Shown: positions 17,059-25,598 of the stretch, piece by piece
Position numbering within the stretch: the stretch's first letter is position 1
Layout: each line of letters opens with the position of its first letter
Source: Pontibacter korlensis
Lineage (GTDB): Bacteria > Bacteroidota > Bacteroidia > Cytophagales > Hymenobacteraceae
Length of the DNA: 64,000 nucleotides
Direction: 5' to 3'
Assembly: GCF_000973725.1 (NCBI RefSeq)
Contig: NZ_CP009621.1
Span: 2,756,001 to 2,820,000 of the forward strand
Position numbers and translations under genes: made by a program
Notes under the pieces: generated by a model
What the model was told of the DNA's origin: nothing
Seen by the model: the letters and a program-made list of their open reading frames with translations, nothing else
Databases searched by the model: none

Positions 17059-17817
17059 ATGAGTATACAGATAACGGGATTGTCGAAGAAGTTTGGGAAA
17101 AAGCAGGTACTTGATGAGCTTGATCTCACCATTGAGAGCGGACAAATTTACTGCCTGTTAGGCAAGAATGGGGTAGGTAAAAGTACTTTCCTCAACTGTA
17201 TTCTGGACCTGGTACAGCCCGACAACGGCAGTATCTCTCTGTTTGGCAAAGATTACCATCAGCACCAATTAGAGGTGAAGCAAAATCTTGGAGCCCTTTG
17301 CGAAGACAACCCCCTTATTGAAGAGTTTACTGGTATGGAGTACCTCAGCTTTGTATCTAAGCTGTACAAGCTTCCAATAGCCGAGGCCGAGGAGCGAATT
17401 CAGAGCCTGGTAAACTATTTCTTTACAGATAAGGAGTCGCTGCATAAGAATGTGGCAGGCTACTCTACAGGTATGAAGAAGAAAGTGGGCATAGCTGCAG
17501 CCATGCTGCACAAGCCCCAGGTACTCATCCTGGACGAGCCCTTTACAGGATTGGACCCTATTGCAGCACAGCTACTTGTGCAACTCATCCGTAGCTACCG
17601 CAACGACAACCGCGTTATTCTGATCTCCTCTCACGACCTGAACTATGTGGAGAAAATTGCTACACATATAGGCGTGCTGAACGATGGACAGTTAATGTAC
17701 AATGGATCGGTGCAGGAGTTTACCATGAACGGTTCCAACCTGATAGATCAAGCTCTGTTCCAGTTGCTGTTGCCACACCACAATACAGAAGCGAAGCTGG
17801 ACTGGATGCTGACCTAA
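17059..17817 (+). CDS. ABC transporter ATP-binding protein
   Basis: A 252-aa ABC ATPase. Walker A is 'GKNGVGKST' (about residues 37-45), the signature is the variant 'YSTGMKKKVG', Walker B is 'VLILDEPF', and the switch His is in 'ILISSHDLNYVE'. The variant signature is common in ABC-2/CcmA-like exporters. The next gene, 91 bp downstream, is the DUF5687-type membrane partner, so the two probably form one exporter. The substrate is unknown. The 290 bp upstream, after tRNA-Leu, has no gene and should hold the promoter. Confidence 0.9.
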   Translation: MSIQITGLSKKFGKKQVLDELDLTIESGQIYCLLGKNGVGKSTFLNCILDLVQPDNGSISLFGKDYHQHQLEVKQNLGALCEDNPLIEEFTGMEYLSFVSKLYKLPIAEAEERIQSLVNYFFTDKESLHKNVAGYSTGMKKKVGIAAAMLHKPQVLILDEPFTGLDPIAAQLLVQLIRSYRNDNRVILISSHDLNYVEKIATHIGVLNDGQLMYNGSVQEFTMNGSNLIDQALFQLLLPHHNTEAKLDWMLT

Positions 17818-17876
17818 GTCAGTCAAACGTTAAGAGTTTGAAGTTACAAGTATGGCTGTGCCTACTGTACTTCCTG

Positions 17877-17904
17877 TAACTCTTAACTCCTAACCCTTAA
17901 CTAT
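17877..17904 (+). repeat. Four tandem 7-nt TAACYCY repeats
   Basis: TAACTCT, TAACTCC, TAACCCT and TAACTAT run head to tail and end five bases before the ATG of the DUF5687 gene. A partly complementary copy (GTTAAGAGTTTGAAGTTAC, from 17829) lies 40 bases upstream, so the leader can fold into an imperfect stem. Function unknown. Confidence 0.5.
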
Positions 17905-17908
17905 AAAA

Positions 17909-19270
17909 ATGGATCTGATATTATTCTCTTGCCGGGCCCGGATTAACAGCTTTTTCAGACAAAAGCGTTTGCAGCGTTTGCTGTTGCTGTCTGTGGGGCT
18001 TGTGTCTGCGGGGGTGTATGGCTGGTTATTTTCTTTTCTGCTGGAACAGGCAGGGGAGGGAAATACTAAGCTTGGTATAGATCAGGTGCTGGAGTATACA
18101 AACCTGTTCATGCTGGCCATCATTATCCTGAAGGGCTTTTTCCCGGCCTATATACCCAAGGCAAACCTAATTCCGCAGCTATATCCTGTTTCGGCCCTGG
18201 AGCGTTTCCGAGCCGAATTGGTAGTAGAGCTGGTGTCGCCCTTTTACTTTGTGCTGCTGAACTTTATGTTATTTTTGTACATGATGTCGCCGCTGTACAC
18301 ACTGTTGCACCTCCTACAAAGTATACTGGTTATACTTACGGCACATATTACATTGCGCTCCCTGCAGGTGTTTATAGAGCGCCGGATGCGCTGGCGCAAT
18401 ACTAACTTCTACTCAGCAGTAGTAATGGCAGGGGCTTTTATAGCGTTGCAGGTGCGGATGCCCATGTTTTACCCCGCTTCTGAATGGCTGATGCTGGTAG
18501 TGCATATAGCGGCCTTAGGAGCTTTCATAACCTCTAATTTCTTTCTGGAAAAGGCAGCTGCAGAACCACGGCGCAAAACTGTTAACTATAGCAGCAGTGC
18601 ACGCCGCAGCCTGGGCTGGCGTTTGTTTAAAAACCATAAGCAGGCACGGCAAATGCTGCTTTTCGGATTTGCGTTCAAAGCATTTATTCTGGGAACAGAC
18701 GCCCTGGCCTTTGCCAAAAAAGGAGAACACCTGCTTGATGAAGTAGCAACGCTATGGCTGTTTGTTGGGCCTCTGGTGGTGTTTTCTTACGTGTTTAATA
18801 ACGTGTGGGGCTTCTACAGAAATCTATGGCTAACGGTAGAGCGTTCCAGCGGTACGGTGAAGGATTTTTTGTGGGTTACCTGGATGGCGCTGCGCTTGCC
18901 ACTGCTGATTGATGCAGTGCTTACGTTTATATATGTAGCTGCATTTAACCATGAGGTAGTTTTCTTTACAATAATGATGTATACTTCCAGTGTACTCATA
19001 CTTGCCCCACTTAGTATAGTGGCCTCCATCGTAAGCCCTAAAACGGTATCAGGCGGGTTGTTTAGCTTCAGTGCCAAGGCATCATATCTCTTTAATATTA
19101 TTGCTGTTGGCCTGATGGGGCTTCTGTTCTTGCCGCTTATTCACCCGCTACTGTATCTGGTGTACCCAGTTGTTATAGGTGGGGCAATATTTGCGTTGGT
19201 AGCAGTGCTAAAGGAGTATCCTAAGTATAAGTACAAGCTTTTCGAAACGCACTTTAAAGCGGAAGCCTGA
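17909..19270 (+). CDS. ABC exporter membrane protein, DUF5687 family
   Basis: A 453-aa polytopic inner-membrane protein with about ten hydrophobic segments (for example residues 25-45, 65-85, 110-130, 165-180, 190-210, 250-265, 285-300, 325-345, 355-380 and 395-440). The N-terminal cytoplasmic 'RARINSFFRQKRLQRLLLL' and overall layout match the DUF5687 family, which in Bacteroidota stands next to an ABC ATPase as here. It supplies the membrane channel for that ATPase. Substrate unknown. Translation is preceded by the 7-nt repeats at 17877. Confidence 0.8.
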   Translation: MDLILFSCRARINSFFRQKRLQRLLLLSVGLVSAGVYGWLFSFLLEQAGEGNTKLGIDQVLEYTNLFMLAIIILKGFFPAYIPKANLIPQLYPVSALERFRAELVVELVSPFYFVLLNFMLFLYMMSPLYTLLHLLQSILVILTAHITLRSLQVFIERRMRWRNTNFYSAVVMAGAFIALQVRMPMFYPASEWLMLVVHIAALGAFITSNFFLEKAAAEPRRKTVNYSSSARRSLGWRLFKNHKQARQMLLFGFAFKAFILGTDALAFAKKGEHLLDEVATLWLFVGPLVVFSYVFNNVWGFYRNLWLTVERSSGTVKDFLWVTWMALRLPLLIDAVLTFIYVAAFNHEVVFFTIMMYTSSVLILAPLSIVASIVSPKTVSGGLFSFSAKASYLFNIIAVGLMGLLFLPLIHPLLYLVYPVVIGGAIFALVAVLKEYPKYKYKLFETHFKAEA

Positions 19271-19314
19271 TAGGTTAAAATCAAGACAAGTACATTGTTA
19301 GTGTAGCAGTTGCT

Positions 19315-19384
19315 AAACCCTTTACTATAGCATAAAAAAGCCTCTCCTTTAAGAGAGGCTTTTTTATGCTATAGTAAAGGGTTT
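19315..19384. terminator. Bidirectional terminator, 32-bp perfect stem
   Basis: AAACCCTTTACTATAGCATA..AAAAAGCCTCTC pairs perfectly with its complement around the loop CTTTAA. A-run and T-run flanks lie on both strands. It sits between the convergent DUF5687 gene and dctM and will end transcripts from both. Confidence 0.88.
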
Positions 19385-19396
19385 ACTTCTGAAGGG

Positions 19397-20695
19397 CTAT
19401 AAGCCGAAAACTCGTGGTAGCCATAAGCTTATTTCCGGTACATAGGTAACCAACAGCAGGGCCAGGATCATCGCTATGAACAGCGGCGTCAGGGGCTTTA
19501 TCACCTTACTGATGCTGATATTGGCTACACCGCAGCCCACAAACAGAACAGAGCCAACAGGTGGAGTGCAAAGGCCAATGCAAAGGTTTAGCACCATCAT
19601 AATACCAAAATGCACAGGGTCTACGCCCAGCTTCGTTACAACAGGCAGGAAGATCGGTGTGAAGATGAGTACTGCTGGTGTCATGTCCATGAAGATGCCC
19701 ACAAACAAAAGGATCAGGTTAATGATGATCAGAACTACAATCTTGTTGCTGCTGATAGAAAGCAGTGCCTCGCTCACACCTTGTGGAATATTCTCAAACG
19801 ACATTACCCACGACATCCCCATCGAAGTACCGATGAGCAGCATTACGATGGCTGTCGTTATCACCGTCTGGATCAGTATTTCAGGGATGTCTGCTATCTT
19901 CACTTCGCGGTATACCAGCATCGAAAGAATTATTGTATAGAGCACCGCAATGGCTGATGCTTCTGTTGCTGTGAAGACGCCCGCAATGATACCGCCAATC
20001 ACAATGAACAGCAGGAAAAGACTAGGAAGGGCGTCTAAGAACTTTTTGAAAACCTCTTTAAGAGGAGTTCTGTCACTTACAGGGTACTTGTTTTTAAATG
20101 CGATAAAACCGCCAACTACCATAAGCACTAAGCCAAGCAGGATACCAGGTACATAACCTGCCACAAAAAGGGCTGCAATAGATACGCCACCGCTTGCCAG
20201 CGAGTATACAATCAGGATGTTGCTGGGTGGGATGATCATACCGGTTGTGGCAGAGGTTATGTTCACAGCTGCGCTAAACGAGCGGGAATAACCTTCTTTC
20301 TCCATGCGCGGACTCATAATGCCACCAATGGCAGATGCGGCGGCCACGGCAGATCCTGAAATAGCCCCGAAAAGCATACAGGCCACAATATTAACATAAG
20401 CCAATCCTCCGGGTAATGTGCCTACCAGTCCTTTTGCAAAATCTATCAGCCGGGAGGCTATACCTCCCCGGTTCATGAGTTGCCCGGCCAGTATGAAAAA
20501 GGGGATGGCCAGCAAGGCAAAACTGTCCAGGCCGGTGGCCATCCGCTGCGCCAATGTTGTAAAGGCAGCCTCAGGTGCTATACTTACCAGCATAGTAAGT
20601 AGCGCTGCAATACCTATTGAGAAAGCTATCGGCACACCCAGAATGAGCAGAACCACAAAGCTTACGACCAGTACTAAGATCTCTAGAAACTCCAT
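19397..20695 (-). CDS. dctM: TRAP transporter large permease DctM
   Basis: Large membrane subunit of a tripartite ATP-independent periplasmic (TRAP) transporter (432 aa, about 12 membrane helices). It moves a carboxylate across the inner membrane with a sodium gradient. Family signatures: 'AIPFFILAGQLMNRGG', 'GAISGSAVAAASAIGGIM', 'ITSATTGMIIPPSNILIVYS' and 'GLCTPPVGSVLFVGCG'. It ends the run dctP-dctQ-dctM downstream of uronate catabolism genes, so galacturonate, ketodeoxyuronate or a related sugar acid is the likely cargo (inference from context). Confidence 0.93.
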   Translation of the reverse strand: MEFLEILVLVVSFVVLLILGVPIAFSIGIAALLTMLVSIAPEAAFTTLAQRMATGLDSFALLAIPFFILAGQLMNRGGIASRLIDFAKGLVGTLPGGLAYVNIVACMLFGAISGSAVAAASAIGGIMSPRMEKEGYSRSFSAAVNITSATTGMIIPPSNILIVYSLASGGVSIAALFVAGYVPGILLGLVLMVVGGFIAFKNKYPVSDRTPLKEVFKKFLDALPSLFLLFIVIGGIIAGVFTATEASAIAVLYTIILSMLVYREVKIADIPEILIQTVITTAIVMLLIGTSMGMSWVMSFENIPQGVSEALLSISSNKIVVLIIINLILLFVGIFMDMTPAVLIFTPIFLPVVTKLGVDPVHFGIMMVLNLCIGLCTPPVGSVLFVGCGVANISISKVIKPLTPLFIAMILALLLVTYVPEISLWLPRVFGL

Positions 20696-20753
20696 TTCTT
20701 GTAATATTTTAGATGCAAATCATTGGCTGTAGTGTAGTTGAGCAGCGTTGCCC

Positions 20754-21248
20754 TTAAACCATTTCGCGGCCTATCTCTTCCGGATCCTCTTCTTTCTCCG
20801 TCAGGTTTATAAGGCTGTAGAAAATGATGAGCAGGCCGCTCAGTGGCTGGGCGATGTATACATACCCAACAGGTATGCCAAGTGAGGCCGAGGTCTGGCC
20901 CATGGTAAGCGTAATATACACCAGGTTGATACCGCCCCATACCATCACAAAGAAGGCGAACAGGGCTACAAGCAGGTGAATGAAGATGTATAGGTTTCTG
21001 GCACCCTTACCTTCCAACTTGGACGGAAGGATGTCGATGGCCAGGTGTAGCTTCTGCCCGGTCACGTAGCTGGCACCTAAAAGCCCTACCCAAATCAGGA
21101 GGTATCGTGCTAACTCATCTGTAAAAGCACTTGGTGACTTTAGCATAAAGCGGGAAGCCACCTGCCAGAGCACATTAAGAACCATTGTTCCCATGAGTAT
21201 AACCAGCAGCGAGTATAAAGCGCTATCTACTGTTTTTCTTAATTTCAT
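20754..21248 (-). CDS. dctQ: TRAP transporter small permease DctQ
   Basis: Small membrane subunit (164 aa) with four membrane helices, needed together with DctM for transport. The typical segment 'LARYLLIWVGLLGASYVTGQKLHLAIDIL' region (about residues 45-75) and the last helix near 'GYVYIAQPLSGLLIIFYSL' identify the family. It begins 15 bp after dctP and ends 58 bp before dctM. The charged C-terminus 'LTEKEEDPEE' is cytoplasmic. Confidence 0.9.
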   Translation of the reverse strand: MKLRKTVDSALYSLLVILMGTMVLNVLWQVASRFMLKSPSAFTDELARYLLIWVGLLGASYVTGQKLHLAIDILPSKLEGKGARNLYIFIHLLVALFAFFVMVWGGINLVYITLTMGQTSASLGIPVGYVYIAQPLSGLLIIFYSLINLTEKEEDPEEIGREMV

Positions 21249-21263
21249 AGCTGTCTGTTTTTC

Positions 21264-22271
21264 TTATTGCACACTGCTTATCGGCTTGTTTTCTTCTGCC
21301 TTTATCCGCTGGATAAGCTCATACACTTCAGGCTCACTCTTGTAGCTCTCGTACATAGGCTCTACCAGTTTAGAAAAGGCTTCTTTGTCAGGTATGATGA
21401 TTTCTACGCCGGCCTCTTTTACTGCTGCCAAAGCTTCTTCCTCGGCCTCTTTCCATAGCTTGCGCTGCACTACGGCAGACTCGTCTACAGCCTCCTGTAG
21501 CCACTTTTGCTCCTGCGGCGATAGCTCCTCCCACACCTTTGTGCTGATCATCAGGATATCAGGTACCATAGTATGATCGTTGAGAGTATAGTATTTGGCG
21601 ACTTCGTAGTGGCGGGAGAGGTAAAAGCTGGGAGAGTTGTTTTCGGCACCATCCACAACGCCTTGCTGTAAGGCTGTGTATAATTCTCCCCACGAAACTG
21701 GTGTGGCAGAACCCCCAAAGCTTTGCACCATGTCGATGGCTGTTTTACTGTCCTGTACTCGAATCTTCATACCACGCAGATCCTGAGGCTCGTTAACAGG
21801 TTTTTTGGTAGAGTAGATGCTGCGGCTACCTGCATCGTAAAAAGTGAGGCCACGCAACCAGTATTTCTCACCCTGGCGCAGCAGGTCGCTACCAACATCA
21901 CCTTCTAATACCTGGAAGTAATGCTCCTTATCTTTGAAAATGTACGGAAGGCTCAGCACTTTAAAGTTGGGAGAAAAGCCCTCCATAACAGCTGCTGATA
22001 CCTTTGTCATACCTAGGCTACCAATCTGCAAGAGCTCAAGGCACTCACGTTCTGTACCCAACTGGGAGCTTGGGTAAATCTCTATGGCAAGCTTGCCTCC
22101 TGATTTCTTTTTTACGCTCTCTGCCATATACACCATTGCTTCGTGCACCGGGTGTGAGATATCCAGCGTATGTGCAAGCTTGATCTCCTTTGTATCCTTT
22201 ATCTTTTGGCAGGAGGAGGCAAGCAGCAAAAGCACTATGAAAAAGGCAGGCTTTAGGTAAAGCTGTAACAT
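21264..22271 (-). CDS. dctP: TRAP transporter substrate-binding lipoprotein DctP
   Basis: Periplasmic solute-binding subunit. The start at 22271 gives a lipoprotein signal 'MLQLYLKPAFFIVLLLLASSC' region with Cys21; a Met at 22310 would add 13 residues. Family marks are 'SSQLGTERECLELLQIGSL', the carboxylate-binding Arg in 'LRGMKIRVQDSKTAIDM', and 'WGELYTALQQGVVDGAENN'. Anchoring by a lipid, rather than free in the periplasm, is less common for TRAP receptors. It lies 99 bp after eda in the uronate run. A uronate or its keto-deoxy derivative is the expected ligand (inference). Confidence 0.9.
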   Translation of the reverse strand: MLQLYLKPAFFIVLLLLASSCQKIKDTKEIKLAHTLDISHPVHEAMVYMAESVKKKSGGKLAIEIYPSSQLGTERECLELLQIGSLGMTKVSAAVMEGFSPNFKVLSLPYIFKDKEHYFQVLEGDVGSDLLRQGEKYWLRGLTFYDAGSRSIYSTKKPVNEPQDLRGMKIRVQDSKTAIDMVQSFGGSATPVSWGELYTALQQGVVDGAENNSPSFYLSRHYEVAKYYTLNDHTMVPDILMISTKVWEELSPQEQKWLQEAVDESAVVQRKLWKEAEEEALAAVKEAGVEIIIPDKEAFSKLVEPMYESYKSEPEVYELIQRIKAEENKPISSVQ

Positions 22272-22409
22272 CCTGCTATAGCCAGAAATATTGTTCTTGA
22301 TAAAAAGCATATAAGCGTTCTCCTGGTAGTAAGGGTATTTTATTTAAAGTAGCGTCAGGTGATGGCAGTGCTGCGTAGGAGGGTAGTGCTAATCTCAGCT
22401 TCTAAACTG

Positions 22410-23069
22410 CTATCGGCTGTTCTTTACAAGTTCTAAAGCTTGTAATGTCAGCTCGTGCAGTTTCTGATACTGCTTTTGCTCCAGTACCTCCTTGCCGATT
22501 AGCTTAGAACCCATACCCACAGCACATACACCAGATTTAAACCAAGTGCTGATGTTCTGCTGGTCCATCTCCACACCTCCGGTAGGGATAAAAAGCTGGC
22601 CAGGGAAGAGTTCTTTGATGGATGACATGAATGCCGGACCCAGTACGTTAGCCGGGAAGAGCTTGATCAAGGCTGCGCCTGCTCGTTGTGCCTGATGGAT
22701 CTCGGTAGGCGTGAAGCAGCCGGGTACCCACAGCAAGCCTGCTTCATTGGCAAGTTTGCCTACCTCCTGGTCTACAATTGGGGCTACAATATAGTCGGCG
22801 CCAGCTTTGATGAAAGCAGAAGCTTCCTCTGTTGTTTTGATGGTGCCGATGCCCAGGTGCAGGTCCGGGCACTCCTCCTTCAACTCAGACTTTAGGTAGG
22901 TGAAGTTTTCTAAGGCTGCTGCGCCACGGTTTGTATACTCCAGTGTGCGTATGCCTGCCTGGTACAAAGTTTTAACTACCTGCAAGCTTACCTCTGCATC
23001 CTGGTGAAAGAATAGGGGCAATAGGCCTTGATCTTGTATTGCCTTTAAGGCAGTTTCTTTATTTGGCAT
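22410..23069 (-). CDS. eda: KDPG aldolase Eda
   Basis: 2-dehydro-3-deoxy-6-phosphogluconate aldolase (219 aa), which splits KDPG to pyruvate and glyceraldehyde 3-phosphate, the last step of uronate breakdown. The Schiff-base Lys is in 'AALIKLFPANVLGPAF', the catalytic Glu in 'RTLEYTNRG', and the phosphate-binding loop in 'FIPTGGVEM'. It overlaps the end of kdgK by 11 nt, so expression is coupled. Confidence 0.94.
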   Translation of the reverse strand: MPNKETALKAIQDQGLLPLFFHQDAEVSLQVVKTLYQAGIRTLEYTNRGAAALENFTYLKSELKEECPDLHLGIGTIKTTEEASAFIKAGADYIVAPIVDQEVGKLANEAGLLWVPGCFTPTEIHQAQRAGAALIKLFPANVLGPAFMSSIKELFPGQLFIPTGGVEMDQQNISTWFKSGVCAVGMGSKLIGKEVLEQKQYQKLHELTLQALELVKNSR

Positions 23070-24081
23070 AAGTTTCTAGCGTTTTGTTTACTTCGGCCAC
23101 TGTGGCAGTGGTGGCGTCGCTTGGGATGAACAGTTTACTGAAGGCTGCTGCGGTAGCAAACTCTAAGGTTTGAGAAGGAGAATGCCCGTTGTAGAGGCCG
23201 TAAATCAGGCCGGCCATAAAGCAGTCGCCGCTGCCTACTTTATCCAGTATTTTCTCAGCCACATACTCCTGCGAAACAGTTAGCTCCTCGTTTGCATAAA
23301 GCGTAGTGTAATAGCGGATTCCTTCCTCGGCGTAGTCGAACCGGAAAGTGTTTGCCACTACCTGGCAGTTCGGGAAGCGCTTGGTAATTTCCTCTGATGT
23401 AAGCTGTGCATGCTGTACCAGGCTCTCCTTATCTCGTTCAGAAATAAGTTCTTCGTCTAGCTTAATGCCAAGCATCATGTGCGCAGCCCATATGTTGCCC
23501 ATGATCAGGTCGCAGCGCTCTGCCAGGGCAGGCATCACCTCCACTGGGTCTTTGCCATACTTCCAAAGTTTTGCTCTGTAATTGAGGTCCAGGGAAACGA
23601 AGATGTTCTTCTGCTTGGCAACTTTCAGGGCTTCTTCGCAGACATCGGCTACTGCCTGGTTTATGGCAGGGCAGATAGCGCTGAAGTGCAGCCAGGATAC
23701 TCCTTCAAAGGCCTCATCCCAGTTGATTGTGCCAGGCTGTAGGTTGGCATAGGCAGAACCGCTTCTGTCATAAATAACCCCTGCGTTCTTCAGGTCTTTG
23801 CCCTTAGGCAGGTAATAGAGGCCCAGCCTGCCTTCCTGGTACACGATGCTTTCTGTTCCGACATTTCTGCCCTTCAGGTAAGTCACCAACTGCTCCGCAA
23901 GGAAGTTGTCTGGCAGGGCCGTCATATAAGAAGAGGGCACCTCCCAGAGGGCCAGCGCCGTGGCAACGTTAGCCTCGGCACCACCCACATAAAAGGGAAG
24001 GCGGTTCTCATTCAGCCACTGCCCACCTTCGTCGGGACATATGCGGAGCAGTAGCTCACCAAAAGAAAGTACTTTGCCCAT
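23059..24081 (-). CDS. kdgK: 2-keto-3-deoxygluconate kinase KdgK
   Basis: PfkB/ribokinase-family sugar kinase (about 340 aa) that phosphorylates KDG to KDPG. The start is placed at 'MGKVLSFGELLLRICPDEGG', five bases after the uxaC stop; the longer frame to 24150 runs into uxaC and lacks homologous residues. The active-site loop 'DKVGSGDCFMAGLIYG' carries the catalytic Asp, and 'FYVGGAEANVATALALW' is the N-terminal PfkB motif. KdgK joins the UxaC/UxaB branch and the KduI/KduD branch, since both end in KDG. Confidence 0.93.
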   Translation of the reverse strand: MGKVLSFGELLLRICPDEGGQWLNENRLPFYVGGAEANVATALALWEVPSSYMTALPDNFLAEQLVTYLKGRNVGTESIVYQEGRLGLYYLPKGKDLKNAGVIYDRSGSAYANLQPGTINWDEAFEGVSWLHFSAICPAINQAVADVCEEALKVAKQKNIFVSLDLNYRAKLWKYGKDPVEVMPALAERCDLIMGNIWAAHMMLGIKLDEELISERDKESLVQHAQLTSEEITKRFPNCQVVANTFRFDYAEEGIRYYTTLYANEELTVSQEYVAEKILDKVGSGDCFMAGLIYGLYNGHSPSQTLEFATAAAFSKLFIPSDATTATVAEVNKTLETYAK

Positions 24082-24086
24082 AGGTA

Positions 24087-25487
24087 TTAGAATTTGAAGT
24101 AGTTCTTGGCGTTGTTGTAGCAGATGTCCTCTACCATTTGTCCTAGCCATTCTATTTCACTTTCAGGCAGCTCGCCATTTTCCACGTCGTCACCGATCAG
24201 GTTGCACAGTATTCTTCTGAAGTACTCGTGGCGAGGGTAGGACAGGAAGCTTCTGGAGTCGGTGAGCATACCAACAAAGCGGCTCAGCAAGCCCATGTTC
24301 GAAAGGGCATTCATTTGCTTCTCCATGCCATCTTTCTGATCCAGGAACCACCATGCTGAACCGAACTGAATTTTACCTGGCGTAGAGCCATCGTTAAAGT
24401 TACCGATCATGGTAGCGTAAAGCTCGTTCTGGCTTGGGTTCAGGTTGTAGAGGATAGTCTTAGCCAGTTGGTCAGAGTTGTCCAGTTTGTCCATGAACCT
24501 GGAAAGAGGGCGCGCCACATCAAAGTCACCGATGGAGTCGAAGCCGGTGTCCGGACCAAGTTCACGCATCATACGTGTGTTGTTATTGCGCAACGCGCCA
24601 AGGTGAAACTGCTGTGTCCAATCCCTGGAATGATCGAGCAGGGCCAGGTATACCAGCATAGCAGACTTATACTTTAGAACCTCCTCCTGCGTCAGGGCCT
24701 GCTTGTTGATAGCTTTGTTGAAGATGTCTTTGATCTCCTCATCTGTGTACTCCTCGGCATAGATTGTCTCTAAGCCGTGATCTGACAGGCGGCAGCCTAG
24801 CTCATGGAAGAAGTCATGGCGCTGCTTCAGGGCATCTTGCAGTTGCTGGAAGCAGCTGATAGAAATACAAGAGGCTTCCTCTAGTTTCTGTAAGTAAGAT
24901 AGAAACGCCTCCGGTTGCTCAATAGCCAGTACCTTATCGGCACGGAAGGTAGGAAGCACCTGAAGGCCAAAATTGTCAGCCTTGATTTTTTGATGGTGCT
25001 CCAGGCTATCAACAGGATCATCTGTAGTACAGATAATCTCTACGTTCATCTTCTTAAGTATGCCTCTCACGCTAAACTCGTCTGTCTGCAGCATAGCCGT
25101 GCACGCGTCGTAAATCTCCCTGGCTGTTTCCGGCTTCAGGATTTTCTCTACACCAAAAGGCTTTTTCAGCTCCATATGGGTCCAGTGGTAAAGCGGGTTG
25201 CGCATAGTGTATGGCACTGTCTGTGCCCACTTCTCAAACTTCTCGAAGTCGTCTGCATCGCCGGTGCAATACCGCTCTGGTATACCGTTTGTTCGCATTG
25301 CACGCCACTTGTAGTGGTCACCTTCCAGCCAAATCTCAGTCAGGTTCTTGAATTTCCTGTCGTTGGCTATGTCCTGAGGCGATAGGTGGCAATGGTAGTC
25401 AATAATCGGCATGTGTTTGGCATGCTCGTGGTATAGTCTCTGTGCAGTTTTAGTTTTTAGCAGAAAGTTCTCGTCTAAAAATGACAT
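24087..25487 (-). CDS. uxaC: Uronate isomerase UxaC
   Basis: Converts D-galacturonate to D-tagaturonate and D-glucuronate to D-fructuronate (466 aa, normal length). An amidohydrolase-fold TIM barrel with the metal-site HxH in 'IDYHCHLSPQDIAND' near residue 30, 'WTHMELKKPFG' further on, and the C-terminal 'LTDSRSFLSYPRHEYFRRILCN' with conserved Asp and Arg. It is in the run uxaB-uxaC-kdgK-eda. Galacturonate from pectin is the evident substrate. Confidence 0.95.
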   Translation of the reverse strand: MSFLDENFLLKTKTAQRLYHEHAKHMPIIDYHCHLSPQDIANDRKFKNLTEIWLEGDHYKWRAMRTNGIPERYCTGDADDFEKFEKWAQTVPYTMRNPLYHWTHMELKKPFGVEKILKPETAREIYDACTAMLQTDEFSVRGILKKMNVEIICTTDDPVDSLEHHQKIKADNFGLQVLPTFRADKVLAIEQPEAFLSYLQKLEEASCISISCFQQLQDALKQRHDFFHELGCRLSDHGLETIYAEEYTDEEIKDIFNKAINKQALTQEEVLKYKSAMLVYLALLDHSRDWTQQFHLGALRNNNTRMMRELGPDTGFDSIGDFDVARPLSRFMDKLDNSDQLAKTILYNLNPSQNELYATMIGNFNDGSTPGKIQFGSAWWFLDQKDGMEKQMNALSNMGLLSRFVGMLTDSRSFLSYPRHEYFRRILCNLIGDDVENGELPESEIEWLGQMVEDICYNNAKNYFKF

Positions 25488-25545
25488 TTGTGCTTTTCTT
25501 TTATGAGGCGTGTTACTTTGATTTTTCCTGCAGCCGTGCAGGAGG

Positions 25546-25568
25546 GCGCTACCTGTTACAGGTAGCGC
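25546..25568. other. Hairpin between uxaB and uxaC
   Basis: GCGCTACCTG / CAGGTAGCGC, a perfect 10-bp stem with a 3-nt loop, in the 111-bp gap between uxaB and uxaC. A second small palindrome (CCTGCAGCCGTGCAGG) lies beside it. In the direction of the operon there is no T-run, so it is more likely an mRNA processing or stability element than a terminator. Confidence 0.5.
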
Positions 25569-25598
25569 TTGATTTATGTGTTGCAGGAAGGCAGCTGC

